64,000 nt of DNA from JACQZO01 sp964512325 (GTDB taxonomy: Bacteria > Patescibacteriota > Gracilibacteria > RBG-16-42-10): positions 35,210-99,209 of the forward strand of contig CAZEGN010000003.1 in the NCBI GenBank assembly GCA_964512325.1, read 5' to 3'. Within the stretch, counting starts at the first letter, position 1; every line of letters starts with the position of its first letter. Positions 1 through 6,372 of the stretch are shown one piece after another. The notes below the pieces were generated by a model. It was given only the letters and a program-made list of their open reading frames with translations, did no database searches and was not told where the DNA came from. The position numbers were made by a program, and so were the translations under genes.

Positions 1-713
1 TGGCCAAGATTATAGGTGTTAATCTTTTCTGCTGATTTTTCGATGATGGTAAAGATTGCACTAACGCCATCTTTTACGTAAAGAGATGATTTTTTAGGCG
101 TGCCATCGCTAAGCATGTGAAGTTTTGTTGGATCGTTACGTAATTTCTTCATGAAATCAAAAATACAACCATGAGTATAACGCTCACCGATCCATGATAC
201 AAAGCGGAAGATATATGCATTCCAACCATAGTAACTAGCATAGGCACGAATGAAAGTTTCTGAATTAGCTTTTGCTGCTCCATAAAGAGAGGTTGGCTCA
301 AAAGGAAAACCCTCAGGAGTAGGATGGACATTAGCATCACCATATACTGATGAGGTTGAAGAGAACGCAATATTTTTAATACCTACTTGATACATAGCTT
401 CTAGCACTTGCCTTGTAGCCTCAAAGTTTTGTTGGCAGTCAATCTCATGGTTAGTATAGCCACCTTTCACATCAGCGTGGCCTGCGATATGGAATACAAA
501 ATCACTACCGACCATAGCTTTTTTTAGTTCATAGAAATCCAGAACATCATTTTTGATTAGTTTAAATCGATGGTTGTCAAAGTGATGCTTGATAAATACT
601 TCTTGGCCCGTGCTCATATTGTCATACACAACCACATCATCACCACGTGCGATCAGATAATCAACAATATTGCTGCCAATAAAACCTGCGCCGCCGGTTA
701 CAAATGATTTCAT
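1..713 (-). CDS. NAD-dependent sugar epimerase/dehydratase (3' part cut by window edge)
   Basis: Extended short-chain dehydrogenase that would act on a nucleotide sugar (UDP-glucose 4-epimerase-like). Reading from the ATG at 713, the N-terminus has the Rossmann motif TGGAGFIG at about residues 6-13, an acidic residue after beta-2 (VYDN), the HIAGHADV segment, an SSTSSVYGD strand, and the catalytic YGAAK (YxxxK) near residue 150. The C-terminal substrate domain runs off the window, so the exact substrate cannot be read. It is the last visible gene of the minus-strand surface-glycan cluster, 7 bp after the oxidoreductase. Family assignment is firm; substrate is not. Confidence 0.9.
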   Translation of the reverse strand, partial: MKSFVTGGAGFIGSNIVDYLIARGDDVVVYDNMSTGQEVFIKHHFDNHRFKLIKNDVLDFYELKKAMVGSDFVFHIAGHADVKGGYTNHEIDCQQNFEATRQVLEAMYQVGIKNIAFSSTSSVYGDANVHPTPEGFPFEPTSLYGAAKANSETFIRAYASYYGWNAYIFRFVSWIGERYTHGCIFDFMKKLRNDPTKLHMLSDGTPKKSSLYVKDGVSAIFTIIEKSAEKINTYNLG

Positions 714-720
714 AGTACAG

Positions 721-1692
721 CTAGTTTGATTGATAAATGTTAAATATGGTGTCAATACAATATTTAGCTTCTTTTAGTTTTGTGTCTGAATAGTCCTTAT
801 TTTCTATTGCTTGAAAGAATTCGGCATTTTCAAGTTGCCATGAATAATCTTCCTGGTCAAAGTCTATCTCCTCTACATCAGGTGGTCCCATTTCGGGTTT
901 CATTTTGTAGAGAGTAATAGATTCCTTGCCGTAACTGCGCCCTAAACCATTGATCTGAATTTTTGCGCTTTTACACATAATTTCAAACTGAAAGAGGTTT
1001 TTCCATTCAATACAAGTTGCTGATAATTGTGCTAACTGACCACGAGAGTTTCTTAATGTGACAAACGCTGTATCTTCCAATTTATCCGACCAAAACAACT
1101 TTCCGGTCATTCCAATTGATTCTTTCATTTCACCTATAAAGTAATTGGTTAAATCAATAAGATGCGATCCTTGATCTAAAAGTTCCCCTCCGCCAGCAAT
1201 CTCTGGATCAAATCGCCATTCATCGCCATAACCTAAACGGGCACCATGGCCATATTTGGCACGGATAAACATTACTGGGCCAAATGTTTCTTTTTCTAGC
1301 CACTCTTTTGCTTTAATCATTGATGGGTGATATCGATGATTGAAACCAAAACGAATAACAGTCGGGCTCTTTTTATGAGCATCAATAAGTTTTTGAAATT
1401 CTTGTGGATTTCTAGCACCAGGCTTCTCAAGCAAAACAGGTTTGTTTCTTAGGATGCAGGCTTCCCCAATTGGAGTTAGGTAATTATTGGTGGTGGCGAT
1501 AAAAACGGCGTCAATGCTATCATCTTGTACAACTTTTTCCCAAGTATTCTCAAAGTGGCAGTGAAAGTCGTTTGCAAGCTGTCTTCCTAAATTCTCATTT
1601 ACATCACAAACCACGGCCAACTCTACTCCTTCTGGCAGTGACATGGCCCTTTTTCTGCCTATTAGGCCACACCCTATAATGGCAACTTTCAT
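721..1692 (-). CDS. Gfo/Idh/MocA family oxidoreductase
   Basis: Predicted NAD(P)-dependent sugar dehydrogenase or oxidoreductase of 323 residues. The N-terminal Rossmann motif AIIGCGLIGRKRA is at the start, followed by the EKPGARN motif (family EKP, near residue 93). A C-terminal alpha/beta domain carries GGGELLDQGSHLIDL, typical of the family's substrate pocket. An upstream TTG at 1698 is in frame but the ATG at 1692 starts directly on the Rossmann strand and is preferred. It lies between the heptose genes and the epimerase, so a nucleotide-sugar or sugar-phosphate substrate is likely; the specific one cannot be told from sequence. Confidence 0.88.
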   Translation of the reverse strand: MKVAIIGCGLIGRKRAMSLPEGVELAVVCDVNENLGRQLANDFHCHFENTWEKVVQDDSIDAVFIATTNNYLTPIGEACILRNKPVLLEKPGARNPQEFQKLIDAHKKSPTVIRFGFNHRYHPSMIKAKEWLEKETFGPVMFIRAKYGHGARLGYGDEWRFDPEIAGGGELLDQGSHLIDLTNYFIGEMKESIGMTGKLFWSDKLEDTAFVTLRNSRGQLAQLSATCIEWKNLFQFEIMCKSAKIQINGLGRSYGKESITLYKMKPEMGPPDVEEIDFDQEDYSWQLENAEFFQAIENKDYSDTKLKEAKYCIDTIFNIYQSN

Positions 1693-1823
1693 AATCAATG
1701 AGTTTATATTTTAGCTTGAATATGCTAAAAGCTTATTTCAATCTCCTGAAATATATCTTAATATCTAGGGGTTCACAACAAGGCGCTAACGGCAGAAAGA
1801 TTTGATTAGAAGCATCAGAATCT

Positions 1824-2597
1824 TCATAAATATTCTCCTTCCCAGTTGTTTAGGAAGTCCACATTTTCTTGAAGGACTCTTCGGTGTTTCTCTGTTTTAC
1901 CGATTTCCAAATAGAAATTCCGACAGACACGACCGCAAACTCTTTTTCCTGCAGCAATGAGGTAGGGGAAGATATCGTAAGAAAAGTCGGCTTTTTTACC
2001 TTCTGGCACATGATCTAGTGAGCTTTTGTTAAGCACAAAAATACCGTTGTTGATATATACCCTATAATTGTTATATCGCGTAGCTACTTCAGCTGTAGGC
2101 TTTTCAATAAAATGAGTTATCTGATTATTATCTAAAATGATTAAACTATCTACTAAGGTTTTGTTGCGAGACTTTTCTGCTGGTTCACGCAAAGAGATTG
2201 TGGCGTGGGCTTGTTGAGCGAAGTGAAAATCAACTAAATCATTAAAATTCTGGCGTGAAATAGTGTCACCATAACATACTAAAAAGGTCTCTGGTAATAA
2301 TCTTATTGCTCTTTTTACTGCTCCTGCAGTACCTACAAGTTGTTCGCCATCCTGGGAATACTGAATATTCAATCCCCATTTGTCGCCATTACCAAAGTAA
2401 GCTTTCACCTTTTCTGCCAAATGAGCTACACAGAAGACAAAGTTGGTAAATCCTTGTGTTTTGAATATGTCTAACTGGTGCTCAATAAGAGGTTTGCCAT
2501 GTACGTCAATTAAACACTTGGGAATGGTTTCAGTTAATGGTTGCATCCTCGTGGCTAAGCCGCCAGCAACGATCACAACTGGAAGTATGTTGTTCAT
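1824..2597 (-). CDS. hddC: Sugar-1-phosphate nucleotidyltransferase, probably heptose-1-phosphate guanylyltransferase
   Basis: Nucleotidyltransferase of the GT-A-like fold (257 aa from the ATG at 2597). The N-terminal signature VAGGLATRMQPLTETIPK is the pyrophosphorylase G-x-x-T-R-x-x-P-L-T-x-x-x-P-K loop; CYGDT is the metal-binding strand. The next heptose genes upstream (phosphatase, isomerase, kinase) point to activation of D-glycero-alpha-D-manno-heptose 1-phosphate with GTP, as in HddC of Gram-positive S-layer glycan pathways. An ATG at 2636 is in frame, but residues before the second ATG are unlike the family and would deepen the overlap with the phosphatase gene. The two genes still overlap by 68 bp in different frames. 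Base specificity (GTP versus others) is inferred from context. Confidence 0.8.
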   Translation of the reverse strand: MNNILPVVIVAGGLATRMQPLTETIPKCLIDVHGKPLIEHQLDIFKTQGFTNFVFCVAHLAEKVKAYFGNGDKWGLNIQYSQDGEQLVGTAGAVKRAIRLLPETFLVCYGDTISRQNFNDLVDFHFAQQAHATISLREPAEKSRNKTLVDSLIILDNNQITHFIEKPTAEVATRYNNYRVYINNGIFVLNKSSLDHVPEGKKADFSYDIFPYLIAAGKRVCGRVCRNFYLEIGKTEKHRRVLQENVDFLNNWEGEYL

Positions 2598-3156
2598 TGG
2601 TACCTTGGTTAATATCTCCAACAATAATTCCTGCATGTTCTAGGTCCTTGGCTACAAAATTAGGGAATGTGTTTTCGTCTTCCATAACATTGAGAATGTC
2701 GAATCTGTTTTTGGCAAGCAGTATTGTGTGACCACATGCATGTCCAGCCACAATATCAGACAAACTATCGCCAATCATAATTGAGTTTGCTAAATCAATG
2801 TTTAATTCAGCTGCAGCTTGCTTTATTAAGCCGTCTTTTGGTTTTCGACAAACACATTCTTCTTTTTCAGGGACATGGGGACAATAATAAAAAGCATCGA
2901 TTTCTGGTAGCTCCTGTTTAATGTAAGCGGTCATCTCCTCTAAATCTTTTTCAAGCAATGTGCCCCGTCCCACCATTGGTTGATTTGAGACCACGACAAG
3001 TTTGTACCCCAAGTTCTTTAGCTTTCTAGTGGCATCTTTGACGTAAGGAAATATAACTAACTCCCGGAGATTTCTGGGACTAAAAAGGGGGCTGTCAGTG
3101 TAGTAACAAAGTTGATTTATTACTCCATCTCGATCCAAAAGAATGGCTTTCTCCAT
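2530..3156 (-). CDS. gmhB: D-glycero-D-manno-heptose 1,7-bisphosphate 7-phosphatase
   Basis: HAD-superfamily (HisB-N/HAD-IIIA) phosphatase of 208 residues. Motif I LLDRDGVIN starts at residue 6; motif II SNQP follows VVV; the zinc loop CPHVPEKEECVC (C-x-H-x8-C-x-C) and K of CRKPKDG match GmhB; motif III is MIGDSLSDI. It removes the C7 phosphate of heptose 1,7-bisphosphate. The usual length is about 180-190 aa; the C-terminal 20 or so residues (SSCDRCWRLSHEDATIN) are read through the start of the following nucleotidyltransferase gene and are probably just an overlap tail. It starts 4 bp after the isomerase stop, so the genes are co-transcribed. Confidence 0.9.
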   Translation of the reverse strand: MEKAILLDRDGVINQLCYYTDSPLFSPRNLRELVIFPYVKDATRKLKNLGYKLVVVSNQPMVGRGTLLEKDLEEMTAYIKQELPEIDAFYYCPHVPEKEECVCRKPKDGLIKQAAAELNIDLANSIMIGDSLSDIVAGHACGHTILLAKNRFDILNVMEDENTFPNFVAKDLEHAGIIVGDINQGTNEQHTSSCDRCWRLSHEDATIN

Positions 3157-3160
3157 AATT

Positions 3161-3736
3161 CTAGCAGTTGTAGAGTTCTGGATGAGTTACTATTGCATGC
3201 CATACGACGCCCTGCATCTCTTCAGCATGAGGGGTGATGCGCGGTTCAATGGGTGGAATAAGTACACATGCATCTGCTACTTGTTTAGTATAACCACCAT
3301 CACGACTAACTACCCCAGTAATCTTGGCCCCTGTTTCTTTTGCGTATACGAGTGCCTCCACGATGTTAGCACTGATGTTTTTCTCTTTATTACCGCCACC
3401 GACTGATAAAACTAAGATAGCGTCATTAGCTTTGAGATGACTAACTTTAAGCCACTTTACAAATACTAAGTGCCAACCTTCATCGTTGGTTCGAGCTGTA
3501 AGTTCGGCAGCATTATCTGTTGGTGCATATGCTTCTATGCCGGTGATCTTGCGGAAATCGTTTACAGCATGAGAAGCATTGGCACAGCTTCCTCCTACAC
3601 CTAAAATAAAAAGTCTACCCTGACTTGCGCGAACATTCTTATAAATCTGAACCATTTTATCTAGCTCATTTGTGTCAATGGCTTGCAGAATCTTGATGCT
3701 TTCACTGAGATATGTAGGGAAAAACTGTTGATCCAT
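3161..3736 (-). CDS. gmhA: Sedoheptulose-7-phosphate (phosphoheptose) isomerase
   Basis: SIS-domain isomerase, 191 aa, typical GmhA length. It converts sedoheptulose 7-phosphate to D-glycero-D-manno-heptose 7-phosphate. Visible motifs: GVGGSCANASHAVNDFRK (sugar-phosphate loop), LSVGGGNKEKNISANIVEA (second phosphate loop, where many homologues have S-x-S-G-N-S), and the C-terminal EEMQGVVWHAIVTH carrying the helix histidines expected of the active site. It starts 3 bp past the kinase stop and precedes gmhB by 4 bp. The SVGGG variation on the usual SSGNS loop is worth noting but several GmhA-like proteins vary here. Confidence 0.88.
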   Translation of the reverse strand: MDQQFFPTYLSESIKILQAIDTNELDKMVQIYKNVRASQGRLFILGVGGSCANASHAVNDFRKITGIEAYAPTDNAAELTARTNDEGWHLVFVKWLKVSHLKANDAILVLSVGGGNKEKNISANIVEALVYAKETGAKITGVVSRDGGYTKQVADACVLIPPIEPRITPHAEEMQGVVWHAIVTHPELYNC

Positions 3737-3739
3737 AAA

Positions 3740-4762
3740 TTAGCTTAAATTAATAATAACTTTGCTGCCTTCCCAATCGAAGCGACAACGTTTCTCTTCT
3801 AAACCAACTTGTGCCATGCGTTCACGAAACTGTTGTTTATCTTTTGGTACATAGAACATAAACCAACCTCCACCTCCCGCTCCCATAATTTTCCCACCTA
3901 AGGCACCTGCTTTAATAGCCGCGTCATACCATTCATCTATCTGATTCGTGGTTACATTTTTTGATAGCCGTTTTTTTATTAACCAATGAGTATGTAAGCT
4001 TTTGCCAAAAGCATCTACGTCTCCACCTTCTAGGTAGCTTTTTACTTTTTGCCCTAATTCCTTAATTTCATGCAATGATTCAGTTACTTCATTTTGATCT
4101 TGTGAAGCTGATTCCATCCTTTTCTTTTGCTCTCCCAAAACAGAATCAGCATCTCGCATAATACCTGTACGGAAGTATAATAAGTTATGTTCAAGTTCAG
4201 ATACTGTGTGCTGAGAAATATTTAAATCTTCAATTTTATCTACTTCCCCTTCAGGGTTGTTAATTTCAAAGTATTTTATACCACCCAGAGCGACAATGTA
4301 TTGATCATGCGGTCCTATAGATTTCCCCATTTTTTCAATTTCAATATGACAGGCATCTTTTGCCAATTGTATATGAGATATGGGTTTTCTATTGTAAGTA
4401 TAAAGAGCATTGAGTACACCTACTTCAAACGCACCAGAACCACCTAAACCACTACGAGCTGAGGCGTCTGCCACTGTAGATATTTCTACACCACTCATTA
4501 CACCGGTAAGCTTCATGCTTTCTTGAATGATTTCATTAGGCACGTCGTTTACATTGGTCACAAAAGCAGCTTTGTCACCGTGTGAAACTCGTATAAGATT
4601 GCGGTCTTCAGGTAGGTTTAATGTTACGAATACATATTTGTCTATGGCAGCACTGATCCATGCTCCGCCATACTTCTTGCTATACCACAAGACATCAGTT
4701 CCACCACCTCCTAACGCCACGCGCATAGGAGTTTGAGTGATGATGGTTGCGCGTTGTCTCAT
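3740..4762 (-). CDS. hddA: D-glycero-alpha-D-manno-heptose 7-phosphate kinase (GHMP kinase)
   Basis: GHMP-superfamily kinase of 340 residues. The N-terminal TPMRVALGGGGTDV is the HddA/FKP-like opening, the ATP loop SARSGLGGSGAFEVGV is GHMP motif 2, and MGAGGGGWFMFYVP is C-terminal motif 3. It phosphorylates C1 of heptose 7-phosphate, the step that distinguishes the GDP-alpha-heptose route (HddA) from the ADP-beta-heptose route (HldE). No HldE-type ribokinase-fold gene is seen here. A TTG at 4771 is in frame, but the ATG at 4762 is the natural start. It lies 12 bp after the transaldolase and 3 bp before gmhA. Confidence 0.88.
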   Translation of the reverse strand: MRQRATIITQTPMRVALGGGGTDVLWYSKKYGGAWISAAIDKYVFVTLNLPEDRNLIRVSHGDKAAFVTNVNDVPNEIIQESMKLTGVMSGVEISTVADASARSGLGGSGAFEVGVLNALYTYNRKPISHIQLAKDACHIEIEKMGKSIGPHDQYIVALGGIKYFEINNPEGEVDKIEDLNISQHTVSELEHNLLYFRTGIMRDADSVLGEQKKRMESASQDQNEVTESLHEIKELGQKVKSYLEGGDVDAFGKSLHTHWLIKKRLSKNVTTNQIDEWYDAAIKAGALGGKIMGAGGGGWFMFYVPKDKQQFRERMAQVGLEEKRCRFDWEGSKVIINLS

Positions 4763-4774
4763 AATGCCCAAATG

Positions 4775-5476
4775 TTATTTATTCTTTTTAGCGTCCGCCA
4801 AAAACATTTGCACTGTTTCTTTGCTGTAGGGATGAACAAGCATAGTGTCAATGAATTGAGGTACTACGGTAACTATGTGAGCTCCAGCTAAGATCCATTC
4901 AATGACGTTAATTGCTTCTCTGGTAGAGGCAGCAATTATTTTCGCTGGTAGCTCGTATTCATCTAAAGCTTGTCTAAGTTTTCTGACCTCTTCTCTAGAA
5001 TCATAACCCATATTGTTTATTCTACCGCAAAATAGAGACACGTAAGATGCTCCAGCTAAAGCGGCTAATAGTCCTTGTTGCACGCTCATAATAGCTGTGC
5101 AATTGACTCTAATATTATAGGTTTTCTCTAAAGTATGAATCACCTCAAGATTATCTAGTTCGCCGTTAGGTCCATGAACGGGTACTTTTATATCGATGTT
5201 TTCTGCTCCCCAGGATATAACTTCTCGCGCTTCTGTTATCATGCTTTCTACGCTATCGTTTTGGGTTAACTCGACGCTTAGGCGGTAAGGAAAAATTAAT
5301 TTTGCAATTTCTAGCATTCGTGCCTTGATTGCCTCAGGTCCACCTGTTACACCATTTTTGATGAGAATTGTCGGATTAGTAGTCACACCATGACACAACC
5401 CCATTTTTAGATATTTCTCTATTTCTTTGATATCTCCACTATCTATAAAAATAGGAAGTTGAATCTGCGCATTCAT
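4775..5476 (-). CDS. Small transaldolase (TalC/MipB-type)
   Basis: Compact transaldolase of 233 residues. Seen: FIDSGDIKEIEKYL at the N-terminus, GVTTNPTIL (beta-2), and the Schiff-base lysine in ENIDIKVPVHG. The residues separating transaldolase from fructose-6-phosphate aldolase look like transaldolase: LSVEL with Glu where the aldolase has Gln, and SYVSLFCGR with Phe where the aldolase has Tyr. Its product sedoheptulose 7-phosphate is the substrate of the isomerase two genes on, so it probably feeds heptose synthesis. It is the first gene of the heptose operon, with a possible promoter upstream. Confidence 0.87.
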   Translation of the reverse strand: MNAQIQLPIFIDSGDIKEIEKYLKMGLCHGVTTNPTILIKNGVTGGPEAIKARMLEIAKLIFPYRLSVELTQNDSVESMITEAREVISWGAENIDIKVPVHGPNGELDNLEVIHTLEKTYNIRVNCTAIMSVQQGLLAALAGASYVSLFCGRINNMGYDSREEVRKLRQALDEYELPAKIIAASTREAINVIEWILAGAHIVTVVPQFIDTMLVHPYSKETVQMFLADAKKNK

Positions 5477-5503
5477 AAAAAACGTACTTTAAGAATCAAT
5501 CTG

Positions 5504-5533
5504 ATCGCAGATTATAAGCTGGTCTGGAAAAAC
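5504..5533 (-). promoter_or_regulatory. Possible promoter of the heptose operon
   Basis: On the minus strand a perfect TATAAT hexamer occupies 5516-5511, about 35 bp before the transaldolase ATG. The -35 side is weak (TTGTGT with only a 15-bp spacer). The gap 5477-5602 holds nothing else that I recognise. The call rests mainly on the -10 box. Confidence 0.4.
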
Positions 5534-5602
5534 ACAATGCGATAATGTAGACGAAAATCCTTTTAGTTTGCCATCTTCTATTATTGTTGTCTGGTGCTAG
5601 AT

Positions 5603-6301
5603 TTAGTAATTTATTCTTACTTCGTTGAGCCATGTTTTCTCTGGTCTAGTAAGCATAAAAACTATTATATCAGCTAAATCATCTGGGTGAGTGTACTTTT
5701 CCAAAGGTACTTCATCTCCGGTTTTGGCGAACATGTTAGTGTTCACGCCGCTTTGATAGATACCAGCAACCCGTATTTTCGAGTCTTTCAAATCCTCTTT
5801 GAGTACATCTGTAAATCCGCGCATACCCCATTTTGTGGCGCTATATACGGTTCGGCCTTTCTGCGCAGTAACACCTGATCGAGAAACGACATTTATGATC
5901 GCCGCCTGGGGCTGTTTACGCAATGTAGGCAATAGCTTTCTGGTGAGTAGAATGGGAGCGGTTAAGTTGGTATGGATTACTTGTTCTATTACTTCGTCAG
6001 GAATATTCTCTAGATCTTGTTGTTTGTGCCAAACGCCAGCATTGTTAATTAAAACAGAGATATCAGTGTGATCTGTGCTAATCTGCTCAATGTTTTTTTC
6101 AAAAGCGGCTTCATCAGTAAGGTCAAAAGCATAAGTGAAAATGTTTTCACGGTGAATTTCGGCACGTACTTTTAGGAGTTTTTCTTCATTTCTACCTAAT
6201 AATATCAATGAACACCCCAGCTTGGCGAGTTGCAACGCAAATGAGCGTCCAATGCCATCTGATGCGCCTGTTATTAGTATTTTGCTGCTGGAGTTGATCA
6301 T
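5603..6301 (-). CDS. Short-chain dehydrogenase/reductase
   Basis: Classical SDR of 232 residues: cofactor motif ITGASDGIGRSFA (TGxxxGIG), INNAG, the catalytic Ser in NVVSRSG, and YSATKWGMRGF carrying YxxxK. The Arg in LLGRNEEK after beta-2 suggests NADP(H) preference, a family rule rather than a measurement. It is on the same strand as the glycan cluster but separated from the transaldolase by 126 bp, so it may be its own unit. The substrate is unknown; the location between heptose and sulfatase genes makes a sugar or a lipid-linked precursor plausible. Confidence 0.88.
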   Translation of the reverse strand: MINSSSKILITGASDGIGRSFALQLAKLGCSLILLGRNEEKLLKVRAEIHRENIFTYAFDLTDEAAFEKNIEQISTDHTDISVLINNAGVWHKQQDLENIPDEVIEQVIHTNLTAPILLTRKLLPTLRKQPQAAIINVVSRSGVTAQKGRTVYSATKWGMRGFTDVLKEDLKDSKIRVAGIYQSGVNTNMFAKTGDEVPLEKYTHPDDLADIIVFMLTRPEKTWLNEVRINY

Positions 6302-6372
6302 AAATGAATAAAGAAAATACGACTACTGTATATCATAAAAAACCATAAAAGAAAGCAACTCAAGCCAGCTTG

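Noticed and set aside
149..370. 73-residue minus-strand frame at the left edge
   Set aside because: It lies in another frame of the same strand as the epimerase gene (1-713), whose Rossmann and YxxxK motifs are clear.
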